Shown here: piece by piece, positions 1 to 7,247 of the stretch
How the letters are laid out: each line of letters opens with the position of its first letter
How positions within the stretch are numbered: position 1 is the first letter of the stretch
From: Levilactobacillus namurensis DSM 19117
GTDB taxonomy: Bacteria; Bacillota; Bacilli; Lactobacillales; Lactobacillaceae
DNA length: 45,197 bases
Reading direction: 5' to 3'
NCBI RefSeq assembly: GCF_001434785.1
Contig: NZ_AZDT01000007.1
Coordinates: 1 to 45,197 of the forward strand
Position numbers and translations under genes: made by a program
Notes under the pieces: generated by a model
The model's database searches: none
The model's input: the letters and a program-made list of their open reading frames with translations, nothing else
Told to the model about the DNA's origin: nothing

Positions 1-56
1 GGCATAGGAGCACCCCGTCGGGTAACTTCTATGCCTCTAAGCTTAGTATTTTTTTT
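1..56 (+). repeat. dispersed hairpin repeat, copy 1 (partial at window edge)
   Basis: The window opens in a hairpin whose arms are GGCATAGGAG and CTTCTATGCC, with an inner CCC/GGG pairing. It is followed by AAGCTTAGTA and a long T-run. The same block recurs at 39802-39856 in the same orientation with about 85-90% identity. It may be a terminator for a plus-strand gene left of the window, or a dispersed structured repeat. The left end is not visible. Confidence 0.6.
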
Positions 57-144
57 ACGCCCATTTCCTCGACAATGGCCTTCAACCGTGCTACAGTGGA
101 TTCATCGCTTACTAATAGTTAGTAATTTAATGGAGGCCTCTTTC

Positions 145-735
145 ATGACAAACATTGCCCTAATTCTCGGCACCACCCGGTCATCTTCACTGGGCGCCCA
201 GATCTTCAGCTACTTAAAACACCAGTTTCCCAACACCGCGGACGTGACCTACACCTGGCTGGATCTACGCGACTATCCGTTGCCATTCTACGACCATCCC
301 GAGACGCCCCTAGACCGCCCCATTAGTCAGCCGACCGCAACCGAAAAGGCCTGGTTGGACCAACTCGCGGCCCAGGACGGCTACGTGATTTTAAGTCCCG
401 AATACGACCACGCGATTCCCGGTGGGCTGAAGAACGCCCTGGACCTGGTGGGGGCTCAAGTCGACCACAAGCCGGTTCAAGTGGTGACCTATTCCCACTA
501 TAGTGATGGTGGGATGCTGGCCGCCGCATCGGTGGTGCCGATTCTCCAGATGCTTAAGATGTTCGTGCTACCAACGCCGGTGCTCCTCTGGAACGCTGAC
601 CAGAACTTCACCGCCGAAGGGACCCTCCGACCGGACGTCGCCAACAGTGACCATTTCGCCCAACGACTTCGGGCTGCGTTGGATGAGGTAACCTTTTACA
701 GCCGCTTGCTGAAAGCCCACCCCTACCACGCATAA
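145..735 (+). CDS. NADPH-dependent FMN reductase family protein
   Basis: A 196-aa flavodoxin-like oxidoreductase. It probably reduces FMN or quinone/azo-type substrates with NAD(P)H in the cytosol. The N-terminal phosphate-binding loop LGTTRSSSLG and the signature SPEYDHAIPGGLKNALD are typical of the family. An in-frame ATG exists at 31, but the start at 145 is preferred: a GGAGG-type ribosome binding site lies just upstream, and translation from 31 would add a non-homologous leader. It stands alone and is followed by a YagU-like gene on the same strand. A second, divergent member of the family lies at 44402-44959. The exact substrate cannot be told from sequence. Confidence 0.9.
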   Translation: MTNIALILGTTRSSSLGAQIFSYLKHQFPNTADVTYTWLDLRDYPLPFYDHPETPLDRPISQPTATEKAWLDQLAAQDGYVILSPEYDHAIPGGLKNALDLVGAQVDHKPVQVVTYSHYSDGGMLAAASVVPILQMLKMFVLPTPVLLWNADQNFTAEGTLRPDVANSDHFAQRLRAALDEVTFYSRLLKAHPYHA

Positions 736-812
736 TCCAAAGCAAATTCCCTTAATTTTACGATTGAAGCGTTTATACTCAAAGTAGATGTTTCTAGAAA
801 GGAGTCTTCACG

Positions 813-1331
813 ATGTCATTCTTATCGAAACGTTCATTACATTTACCCGCTGCGATCATTGCGGGAACGGCCGCTGGCGTAGTCTCCGGACTGGTCAAGC
901 TGGGCTGGGAAAACGTCCTGCCACCCCGTACTGAGGAACGGGACGCGACGAACCCACCCCAAACGCTGCTCCAACAATTCGGCGTTCCAGCCAAAGTGAC
1001 CCACGCCACTTACCACTATTCCGGCCACGAGTTGCCTTGGGTCAGTTACGTGATCCACTTCGGCTTCTCGACCACCTTCGCCGTTCTCTACCAGATTCTA
1101 GGTGAGAAGATTCCGGCCATCAAGAAGGACGCCGGCACCTGGTTCGGTCTGGCCATCTGGGTCGCCTTCCACTTGGGCATCATGCCCGCCATGGGAACCG
1201 TCCCGTCCGCTAAGGAACAACCGGAAGAAGAACATGTCTCGGAAGCTTTGGGTCATGTGATCTGGATGGTCACCAACGACCTAGTCGGCGATGAGGTCTA
1301 CCGCCGGTTAGTGGCCCAAGCACGCAAGTAA
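813..1331 (+). CDS. YagU family membrane protein (DUF1440)
   Basis: A 172-aa protein matching the YagU/DUF1440 family of small inner-membrane proteins. Three hydrophobic segments are visible: residues about 10-30, 78-95 and 108-128. Conserved family stretches include AAGVVSGLVKLGWENVLPPR near the N-terminus and LGHVIWMVTNDLVGDEVYRR at the C-terminus. A clear GAAAGGAG ribosome binding site precedes the ATG. In E. coli YagU is linked to acid resistance; that role is family knowledge and is not shown here. The GPH transporter starts 16 bases downstream, so the two are probably co-transcribed. Confidence 0.85.
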   Translation: MSFLSKRSLHLPAAIIAGTAAGVVSGLVKLGWENVLPPRTEERDATNPPQTLLQQFGVPAKVTHATYHYSGHELPWVSYVIHFGFSTTFAVLYQILGEKIPAIKKDAGTWFGLAIWVAFHLGIMPAMGTVPSAKEQPEEEHVSEALGHVIWMVTNDLVGDEVYRRLVAQARK

Positions 1332-1347
1332 GGTAGGAGGTGCTCGC

Positions 1348-2691
1348 ATGCAATCACCCTGGCAGACCAAATGGCCCGAGCGGATCAGTTATGGCATGAG
1401 TGACGCTGCCGATAATCTGGTCTTTCAGATGATGACGACCTACCTGCTGTTCTTCTACACGGACGTCTATGGTCTGTCCGCCAGCGCTGCCGCCATCCTC
1501 TTCATCGTCGCCCGGCTCGCCGACGTGGTCGAAAGCCTGATTATCGGGGTCATGATCGACCATACCCATTCCAAGTGGGGCAAGAGTCGGCCGTTCTTTC
1601 TCTGGTACGCGTTGCCCTACGTGGCATTCGCCATCCTGACCTTCGTCACGCCACCCTTTAGCGGTACCGGCAAACTGGTCTGGGCCTACGTGACTTACCT
1701 GGGCCTGGGCTTCTTCTATACGGCGGTCAACCTGCCCATCACCTCGATTCTCCCGACCCTGACCCACAACGACCAGGAAATGACGTTGTTGGGGGTCATC
1801 CGTCAATTCAGCGGCAGTGCGGTGCAAATCGTGGTCGCGGTGTTCACGTTGCCCCTGGTGGCCTTCTTCGGTCACGGGAATCAACAAAAGGGCTTCCTGT
1901 TGACCATCGCCGTCTTTGGGGGCATCTCCTTGATCCTGATCTGGAACACGTTCTTCCAAGTTCGCGAACGCTTCACCAGTCCCGACCACCCCACCCAATC
2001 CTGGGGCGCCGTGACGCGGATGTTGCGGCAAAACCAGCCTTGGTTGATCATCTCCGTGGTTATCTTGCTGTACTGGTTGACCACGGCCATTAAGAACCAG
2101 ACCACCATCTACTACTTTAAGTACTTAATGCACCAAGAAAGCTTGGTCCCCATCGCCAACAGCTTCACCTTCGCGGCGTTGATTGGCGTGGTGCTGATCG
2201 TCCACGCGGCGAACCACTGGGGCAAGAAGCGGACCATGCTGGGCGGCATCGTCTTGGCCATCATTGGCCAGTTGATCCTATCCCTAGGGACCACGTTCAG
2301 CCACCTGCCCACCATCTTCGCGGGCATCCTGGTCAACGCCGTGGGGAATGGCCTGATTATCGGGCTGGTCTCCATCATGATTGCCGACACTATTCGTTAC
2401 GGCACCGCCTTGGGCATCCAAGCCGAAGGAATCCTGGCGTCGACGGATGACTTCGGGGTCAACGTGGGCCTGGGCCTGGGTGGCCTGGTAACGGCCGGTC
2501 TCTTCCACTTCTCCGGTTATGTCGCGAACCGTCCGCAGAACCTGGCGACCCAACACATGATCATTCTCAACTACGCTTGGATTCCACTCCTGTTGTACCT
2601 GGTCATGTTGATTGTCCTGCTCTTCTACGATGAAGACCGAATTCACCGGGCCTTAGCGCCAACTCCGACTAAAGGCACCACTCAAAATTAA
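1348..2691 (+). CDS. GPH-family sugar:cation symporter (MelB-like MFS)
   Basis: A 447-aa, 12-helix transporter of the glycoside-pentoside-hexuronide:cation symporter family. Supporting motifs are YGMSDAADNLVFQMM at the N-terminus (helix I, cation-site region) and the helix II-III loop DHTHSKWGKSRPFFLW, the family's signature. Length is normal; members with a fused IIA domain are longer, and this one lacks it. TAGGAGG precedes the ATG. It probably takes up a sugar or glycoside with H+ or Na+. The substrate is unknown because no catabolic gene sits beside it. A strong terminator follows at 2697-2744. Confidence 0.88.
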   Translation: MQSPWQTKWPERISYGMSDAADNLVFQMMTTYLLFFYTDVYGLSASAAAILFIVARLADVVESLIIGVMIDHTHSKWGKSRPFFLWYALPYVAFAILTFVTPPFSGTGKLVWAYVTYLGLGFFYTAVNLPITSILPTLTHNDQEMTLLGVIRQFSGSAVQIVVAVFTLPLVAFFGHGNQQKGFLLTIAVFGGISLILIWNTFFQVRERFTSPDHPTQSWGAVTRMLRQNQPWLIISVVILLYWLTTAIKNQTTIYYFKYLMHQESLVPIANSFTFAALIGVVLIVHAANHWGKKRTMLGGIVLAIIGQLILSLGTTFSHLPTIFAGILVNAVGNGLIIGLVSIMIADTIRYGTALGIQAEGILASTDDFGVNVGLGLGGLVTAGLFHFSGYVANRPQNLATQHMIILNYAWIPLLLYLVMLIVLLFYDEDRIHRALAPTPTKGTTQN

Positions 2692-2696
2692 ACCAT

Positions 2697-2744
2697 AAAA
2701 ATGACCCCCTAGGACGCCACCATCTGGCGACCCTAGGGGGTCAT
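2697..2744. terminator. bidirectional terminator between GPH symporter and FeS-fold gene
   Basis: A 13-bp perfect stem, ATGACCCCCTAGG with CCTAGGGGGTCAT, carries a second short GCCAC/TGGCG pairing in the loop. A T-run follows on the minus side and a weaker one on the plus side. It separates two convergent genes. Confidence 0.9.
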
Positions 2745-2773
2745 TCTGTTGTTTAGAAATTAGTTAATCGCGA

Positions 2774-3169
2774 CTAGCAGGTTTCACTGGGCGCCGTCAC
2801 GCCTTGTTCGAAGGCCGCTAAGACTTGTTGCCCATCGGCGATCTGTACCGCGCTGTCCAGCAAGTGCGCATCGTCTTTAATGATGATGTTGTTGTGCTGG
2901 AAGTCCAGCGTGAGGCCCGTATCGAAGAAGTACAAGTTGTAGTCCGATGACCATAACTTGAGGCCCCGAGCGTTGTCAATCGCGACCGGATAATCGGGAT
3001 CCGGATGGTCCAGCGTAATCAGCGTGAACTGGGTCCCAATCGTGCAAGCCCCGCCGTGCAGGGAATACTTTCCACCACCATCGTCCGCAATCAGGATCAA
3101 GTCCTTGTCCGTCAGCTGTTTCTTTACCAATAAGTCATAAAACTGATCACTCATCTTTAAACTTGTCAT
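2774..3169 (-). CDS. iron-sulfur cluster biosynthesis-fold (HesB-like) protein
   Basis: A 131-aa protein resembling the lactobacillal FeS_biosyn/HesB-like family (COG4918-type). Matching features are ILIADDGGGKYS near residue 25, then FTLITLDHPDPDYPVAIDN and LTLDFQHNNIIIK-DDAHLLDS, which follow the family's beta-strand order. The cysteine triad of true A-type FeS carriers is absent; only one Cys near residue 42 and one at the C-terminus remain. A scaffold role is therefore doubtful. The ATG at 3169 follows AAAGGAG with good spacing. Its own promoter lies at 3216-3244, and a TACTTA/TAAGTA inverted repeat sits between promoter and gene. Confidence 0.65.
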   Translation of the reverse strand: MTSLKMSDQFYDLLVKKQLTDKDLILIADDGGGKYSLHGGACTIGTQFTLITLDHPDPDYPVAIDNARGLKLWSSDYNLYFFDTGLTLDFQHNNIIIKDDAHLLDSAVQIADGQQVLAAFEQGVTAPSETC

Positions 3170-3191
3170 ACGCCCGACTCCTTTGTTTGAT

Positions 3192-3244
3192 TACTTACTA
3201 ATAATAAGTATCCTTAGTATACACGCTATGGGGGCCGTTGCCAA
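3192..3244 (-). promoter_or_regulatory. promoter and candidate operator of the HesB-like gene
   Basis: Read on the minus strand: -35 TTGGCA (3239-3244), 17-bp spacer, -10 TATACT (3216-3221) with an upstream TG. Between the start site and the gene is an inverted repeat TACTTA-N7-TAAGTA (3192-3210) that could bind a repressor. The bases around the -10 (GCGTGTATACTAAG) also occur at the promoter near 34899. Confidence 0.65.
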
Positions 3245-3355
3245 ATTTTCTACGCTATTCTGCGAAATTAGCCGTCCGAGGGCGCCCCACCGCCTCTGTC
3301 AAGGTACGAATCATCCTAAGATTAGCTCTGCAAAACCTCAGCTGCGCTTGTCATC

Positions 3356-3372
3356 CGCCTTACCGGACGGCC
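3356..3372 (+). repeat. CGCCTTACCGGnnGGCC motif, copy 1
   Basis: A 17-bp motif shared with 3777-3793 (minus), 20681-20697 (minus) and 45060-45076 (plus). Here it forms the right arm of an inverted repeat with 3270-3283, giving a separate roughly 100-nt foldable block. Confidence 0.6.
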
Positions 3373-3642
3373 AGACAATGGTGTAACCCATAGTGTTCAC
3401 TATTAGGCCACGGTACCCAGGCATATTATTGACGACTATGATCAGTTAAAAAAACTCATCCTAAGTAGGATAAGGCCACAGTGTTCGTTTGCGTGAACCA
3501 GACCGTTAACCGTTTGTGACAATAAGTGTATGATGACGTATACCACTGATTCGAGGCCCAATAAAGCTTGCCTGATTAGCAGTCACGCATGTTGTTTAAA
3601 CATCAGAAAGCACTGTTTTGGATACACTCAATTTAGCCGTGA

Positions 3643-3794
3643 GGTTGGGCCTGAAGAGGCTCAGTGGTGTCGTTTGGGTTAGTCAGCGTTTTGGGCTGGC
3701 TTACCCAAAGGCCGAGCTTGAAGACCTGGGGCTTTCAGGGCTTCAAGTCGTGCCCACCACGCTCCAGCCTCTTCAGGGCCAACCGGTAAGGCGG
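3643..3794. repeat. Y-shaped structured repeat element, copy A
   Basis: The outer arms are GGTTGGGCCTGAAGAGGCT (3643-3661) and its complement at 3766-3784, pairing 18 of 19. GTGGTG (3664-3669) with CACCAC (3755-3760) extends the stem. Inside are two hairpins. One has 15-base arms, 3673-3687 with 3695-3709. The other is CTTGAAG (3717-3723) with CTTCAAG (3741-3747), enclosing CCTG/CAGG. The whole folds as a three-way junction. A copy of about 95% identity in the opposite orientation runs into the right window edge at 45197. The GGTAAGGCGG flank (3785-3794) is also shared. Confidence 0.85.
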
Positions 3795-3826
3795 ATGAAT
3801 GCCACTACCCCTTGGCTCAACGTACG

Positions 3827-3854
3827 AAAAAAGCCTGGGCACCTAGTCCCAGAC
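3827..3854 (-). terminator. terminator of the MarR gene
   Basis: On the minus strand GTCTGGG pairs with CCCAGGC (one U-G) and six U residues follow. It lies 16 bases past the MarR stop codon and about 40 bases from the structured repeat. Confidence 0.75.
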
Positions 3855-3869
3855 TCTTCCACAATTATC

Positions 3870-4418
3870 TTAGAGATTCCCCATCCGGTTGGTGTGTTTC
3901 TCAGAATGCCGGTTGGAGTTCCGCCGTTTATCATGTAAACTGTCAAACCCAACAAAGCCCGCCGCAATCGCATTTTCATTCGCCTTGTGGAGGACGTCGA
4001 TAAAGTGTTCCGCTTCGTCGCGACCGAAGAAGCCTAACCACCGGTGGAACCGTTCGTCCGTGGCTTGGGCCAGGTTCCGTTGAACCCGACTTCCCGCCGC
4101 CGTTAAGGTGATATACTTCACCCGCCGGTCGTTAGGGTCTACTTTTTGCATCACGTAGTTTTCCTTCAGGAGGACGTTGACCTGACGGGCAATCGCGCTC
4201 TTGGAGACACCCTCGAGCTTGGCCAGTTCTACCAACGTCTGACCGTTCTTGCTCCGCGCCACGTTCTCCATGACCATGTAAGCTTCAAATGTCAGGTTGT
4301 ACTTCTGCGTAGGGATCGACACGAAGTCCCCAATGTACTTGAAGATGTGCATGTACAAGTCGTCAAATTCTTGCTTGAGCTGTGCTTCCGTTAACGTGTC
4401 ATTCGTCGTTTCTGTCAT
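3870..4418 (-). CDS. MarR family transcriptional regulator
   Basis: A 182-aa winged-helix regulator. Visible parts: dimerisation helix (residues about 15-40), the recognition HTH LVELAKLEGVSKSAIARQVNVL (about 62-83; listed for position, not as a site) and the wing DPNDRRVKYITLTAAG (about 93-108). The last 25 residues (KRRNSNRHSEKHTNR region) are basic and longer than usual for MarR. AAAGGAG precedes the ATG. CGCATcATGCG, just upstream of the gene, is a possible operator. No target gene is adjacent: the next gene upstream is the small SOS-box gene on the other strand. It probably senses a small aromatic or oxidant ligand, as is usual in the family. Confidence 0.88.
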   Translation of the reverse strand: MTETTNDTLTEAQLKQEFDDLYMHIFKYIGDFVSIPTQKYNLTFEAYMVMENVARSKNGQTLVELAKLEGVSKSAIARQVNVLLKENYVMQKVDPNDRRVKYITLTAAGSRVQRNLAQATDERFHRWLGFFGRDEAEHFIDVLHKANENAIAAGFVGFDSLHDKRRNSNRHSEKHTNRMGNL

Positions 4419-4604
4419 TGTCTTCCCATTACTCCTTTGCGGTCGCGCATCATGCGAACCAAGTCATTGTTTTTGTCTGTCCGGCAGTTCCGTCACGATG
4501 TCCCATCAATCTTTGCCAGGTTCAGTGATGATTCTAGCCAAGTATATCACCTGTTATACGATTCAACCATAAAGTAAATTATCCGGTGATGTTAAAAATA
4601 GGGC

Positions 4605-4633
4605 TCCCCAAAACGGAACATATGTTCTATAAT
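4605..4633 (+). promoter_or_regulatory. LexA/DinR-type SOS box over a promoter
   Basis: GAACATATGTTC (4616-4627) is a perfect 12-bp palindrome matching the Gram-positive LexA core GAAC-N4-GTTC. It abuts a consensus -10, TATAAT (4628-4633), and occupies the -35 spacer, so bound LexA would exclude RNA polymerase. No good -35 is visible. Confidence 0.75.
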
Positions 4634-4668
4634 AGATTTAATCTTCACTTCAAGGACGTGATGACCAT

Positions 4669-4899
4669 ATGCAACCTGCCAGTCAGCAAATTCGATCAAC
4701 CTTACAAACAGCCTACCAGAAAAACCAATTAACCTCCCTGATTGCCGGAGGACTAACGTATACGGGGACTGTGGACTTTGTGACCCCAACCACTGTTTTC
4801 CTGGGATTAGCTGCAGGTCGTTCTTGTGAACTGCCGTTGGCTCAAATCAGCCAAGTAAACTTACACCAATTACGACCATGGTGGTATCTATACACTTAG
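4669..4899 (+). CDS. small protein, possibly YolD-like, with SOS box
   Basis: A 76-aa protein with an AAGGACGTG ribosome binding site before the ATG. The N-terminal 25 residues look helical. The rest alternates like a small beta barrel (GLTYTGTVDFVTPTTVFLGL, then a LPLAQISQVNL-type ending). The organisation recalls YolD-like proteins, which in Firmicutes often precede SOS-controlled Y-family polymerases; no polymerase gene follows here. The LexA-type box over its promoter supports a DNA-damage role. The name is tentative. An alternative is an unrelated SH3- or Lsm-like small protein. Confidence 0.6.
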   Translation: MQPASQQIRSTLQTAYQKNQLTSLIAGGLTYTGTVDFVTPTTVFLGLAAGRSCELPLAQISQVNLHQLRPWWYLYT

Positions 4900-5191
4900 T
4901 GTACCAGATACACCCCTGATAGTATCGCTTCCCTACCCGAAAAAATGAACCTTTTTGAAAAATTGTCGTGATTTACTTTACAATTTGAAGAATCCGCGCG
5001 GTTCTAAGCCTAACGCCGAAAAATGGTCTAACCAGAGACCGCCCGGAAAGGTCCTCAAACGACAACAATCTCACCTGATTATACTCCCGTCAGTCAAGAA
5101 ATAGTAACCCCAATTTGCCCTACATGGTAACATTCCTAATGTTGCATAGAATAACTAGTTCCCATTAAGCAATACTTCGGGACCTGAAATT
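4900..5191. other. non-coding region, nothing clear
   Basis: About 290 bases between the small SOS gene and the terminator of the PadR operon. It contains a weak GGTCT/AGACC hairpin near 5025-5040 but no ORF with a ribosome binding site and no recognisable RNA. Confidence 0.5.
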
Positions 5192-5234
5192 AAAAAGCTA
5201 CCGTTCTGTAAATAGGCAGAACGATAGCTTTTTT
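5192..5234. terminator. terminator of the PadR/DUF4097 operon
   Basis: AAAGCTACCGTTCTG pairs with CAGAACGATAGCTTT (one mismatch), with A and T tracts on both sides. It works on either strand and ends the minus-strand operon immediately after the stop codon. Confidence 0.85.
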
Positions 5235-5237
5235 AGA

Positions 5238-6767
5238 TTACTTGAGGTGTACGTTGCCGTTGGTGGTGACAACGGTGACTTGGTGCTGCGCGGCATCCCC
5301 CACCGTCCCAATCTTATGCTGATCATCGTTTAAGTTGAGGTGCACGACTTGGGGTAACGCGACGTGGCCGTGGCGGGTCTTGAGGTCGAAACGGTAGGCC
5401 TGGTCCGGGGCAATGGTCAGGTCAACGTTGCCCGCCCCGTCGGCCGCTAAGTCCCCGGTCAGCTGGGCGACATCGACCGTCAGACTTCCGTGATGGGCGT
5501 GGAAGGTTCCTCCACCCCGTAACTGGCGCACGGTAAGTGAACCATTGTCGGTGCTTCCCGTTAACTGTCCCGTTAACCCGTCGACTTGGACGGAGCCGTT
5601 ATGGCTGGTCACCTGGCCGTCACCCTGGAAGTCCGCGATGCGGAGACTGCCATTATGCGACGTTACGGTCAACTGGCCCTGTCCGTGACGGACACCCACC
5701 GAGCCGTTTTGACTGCTAACTTGGACCGTGGCCGCCGTAATCTGATCCACCCGGACGCTACCATTGGTGGCTTGGACCTGCACCCCCGCTAGCTGGTTAT
5801 TGAATAGCTTGACACTACCGTTCGTGGCATGGGCTTCCACCGTGGCGGCCTGGTTTAAATCACTGATTTCCAGGCTGCCGTTCCCTGCATCCAGTTGGAC
5901 CTTCCCCGTCAGACTAGCTGGCAGGAAGATTTCCGCGCGAATATGCAACGGCCAAAGCCGCGGCCGGTCCCCCTGATGCAGAGTCAATCGGTCCGCTGAC
6001 CGGTCAGCCTGTAAGTAGTAGCGGGGGTTATCCCGACTCATGTACTCGTTGACCACAATCTGGTCCTGGGCGCTAGGCCCTAACTTAATCGCGGCATCCG
6101 GATAGTTGATGACCAGTTGCTGTAAGTCCGTAACCGGAAAATGACGGGTGTTGACCAGCTTTAAAGATTCAACGTAGGTCCGAAAGGTCTGCTTAGCCGT
6201 CTGATCCCAAGAAGTCTCGTGCCGGTGATTTCCGGTTGAAACGATCTTCTGGCCGGCAATCCGCACGTTGTCGCCATCAACATCAACTAATCCGTCCGCC
6301 ACCCGGACATGATCGCCATCGACTTGCACCAGGTTGCCCAGGTGGACCCGATCATGGTCGATGATCTTCTTCCCGTGCCAGGTGATCTGGTCACCATGGA
6401 TATGTAACCCGTTCCGACCGCCGATGCGAACGTCATCCCCGTTGTGGTCAGCGAAGACCCCGTCATCGTCCGCTTCACGGGACTGATCCGCGTTCCGCGA
6501 TTCATGATTGGCCTCGTGCGTGGTCTCGGATTGTGCGTTGGTCGTCCCCGTGGCTTCCTTTAAAAGGCTGTCAATGTCACCCAGTTGGGCCATGGCCGCA
6601 TCAATGGCGGCGTCCACGGCCATTCCCTGATTGATCTTCTCCGAGACGGCCTCGGTCAGGTCGGCCACCAGTTCTTCCTTTAATTCCGTTAAGTCGCGCG
6701 AAGCGGGATACCCACTACATAACTGATCCATCCGCGTCCGAATCTCTAACGTCACTTTTTCGTCCAT
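5238..6767 (-). CDS. HAAS/DUF1700-DUF4097 fusion protein
   Basis: A 509-aa protein. Residues 1-70 form a helical HAAS/DUF1700-like domain (RMDQLCSGYPASRDLTELKE, then AIDAAMAQLGDIDSLLKEA), the domain that usually partners PadR regulators. Residues about 75-185 are a polar linker rich in D/H/G with DG.HVRVADGLVDVDGDNVRIAG-type repeats. Residues about 215-509 are a DUF4097 beta-helix in which NGSV/NGSL recurs roughly every 20 residues. No signal peptide or membrane helix is visible, unlike many HAAS proteins, so it may be cytosolic. The ATG lies 2 bases after the PadR stop, implying translational coupling. Function is unknown; relatives appear in envelope-stress (LiaG-like) loci. Confidence 0.8.
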   Translation of the reverse strand: MDEKVTLEIRTRMDQLCSGYPASRDLTELKEELVADLTEAVSEKINQGMAVDAAIDAAMAQLGDIDSLLKEATGTTNAQSETTHEANHESRNADQSREADDDGVFADHNGDDVRIGGRNGLHIHGDQITWHGKKIIDHDRVHLGNLVQVDGDHVRVADGLVDVDGDNVRIAGQKIVSTGNHRHETSWDQTAKQTFRTYVESLKLVNTRHFPVTDLQQLVINYPDAAIKLGPSAQDQIVVNEYMSRDNPRYYLQADRSADRLTLHQGDRPRLWPLHIRAEIFLPASLTGKVQLDAGNGSLEISDLNQAATVEAHATNGSVKLFNNQLAGVQVQATNGSVRVDQITAATVQVSSQNGSVGVRHGQGQLTVTSHNGSLRIADFQGDGQVTSHNGSVQVDGLTGQLTGSTDNGSLTVRQLRGGGTFHAHHGSLTVDVAQLTGDLAADGAGNVDLTIAPDQAYRFDLKTRHGHVALPQVVHLNLNDDQHKIGTVGDAAQHQVTVVTTNGNVHLK

Positions 6768-6769
6768 AC

Positions 6770-7126
6770 CTAGTCCTCCTGACTGATCTGCCCAGTAATC
6801 AGCTGGTCAATGATGGGCTTGGCCACCCGCCAAGCCGCCGTATTTGCTTGTAAGATTTCTTCTCCCTTAGCGGTAATGTGGTAGTACTTGCGCCGCGAAC
6901 CCTGGGTCTCGTCCCCCCAGTAATTCGTCACGGCACCGTTCTTGCCTAACCGGCGAAAGACCGTGTAGAGGGTCGCCTCGTTGAGGTCATAGTGGCCGCC
7001 GCTCAGTTCGCGGACGCGCTTAGCCACCTGATACCCGTAACTATCGCCTTGATGGAGAATGTTCAAAATAATCGTGTCCGTATGTCCCCGGATGAGATCT
7101 TTAGAAATCACCTCAGCCAAACCCAA
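6770..7126 (-). CDS. PadR family transcriptional regulator
   Basis: A roughly 118-aa PadR regulator. The N-terminal winged helix is clear: KDLIRGHTDTIILNILHQGD, YGYQVAKRVRELSGG, then NEATLYTVFRRLGKNGAV and a basic wing SRRKYYHITAKG. It is short, as in PadR-s2 proteins. The start is uncertain: TTG at 7126 sits 4 bases from GGAG, and TTG at 7120 sits 10 bases away. It is first in a two-gene operon with the HAAS-DUF4097 protein, the usual pairing, and an inverted repeat over its promoter suggests autoregulation. Confidence 0.88.
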   Translation of the reverse strand: MGLAEVISKDLIRGHTDTIILNILHQGDSYGYQVAKRVRELSGGHYDLNEATLYTVFRRLGKNGAVTNYWGDETQGSRRKYYHITAKGEEILQANTAAWRVAKPIIDQLITGQISQED

Positions 7127-7153
7127 CCAACTCCTCTCGTTCTGGTTGCATTA

Positions 7154-7189
7154 AATGTATCACCAATTACTGTGTGTGTCAAAGTAATT
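7154..7189 (-). promoter_or_regulatory. PadR operon promoter with inverted repeat
   Basis: On the minus strand: -35 TTGACA (7177-7182), 17-bp spacer, -10 TACATT (7154-7159). AATTACT (7165-7171) and AGTAATT (7183-7189), 11 bases apart, flank the -35 and form a candidate PadR operator. A flanking ATCAC direct repeat is also present. Confidence 0.75.
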
Positions 7190-7213
7190 TATCACAAAAG
7201 TTTGCTGCTACCT

Positions 7214-7247
7214 AAAAGACGCCGAACGCAAATTCACGTTCGACGCC
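7214..7247 (-). terminator. terminator of the polysaccharide operon
   Basis: On the minus strand GGCGTCGAACG pairs with CGTTCGGCGTC (two G-U pairs) and TTTT follows. It lies about 115 bases past the GH8 stop codon. Confidence 0.7.

Larger units (their letters stand above)
3245..3826. other. palindrome-rich non-coding region
   Basis: No convincing gene in about 0.6 kb. It contains an 8-bp inverted repeat, GCCGTCCG (3270-3277) with CGGACGGC (3364-3371). It also holds 6-2-6 palindromes ATAGTGTTCACTAT (3390-3403) and ATCCTAAGTAGGAT (3458-3471), one copy of the CGCCTTACCGG motif (3356-3372) and the Y-shaped repeat (3643-3784). Short open frames across it lack ribosome binding sites and run through these palindromes. 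Confidence 0.7.

Noticed and set aside
3618-3938. A 106-codon open frame whose start resembles a frame at 44966-45190
   Set aside because: Both frames run through the two copies of the Y-shaped repeat, lack ribosome binding sites, and overlap real features on the other strand. The similarity is explained by the DNA repeat.
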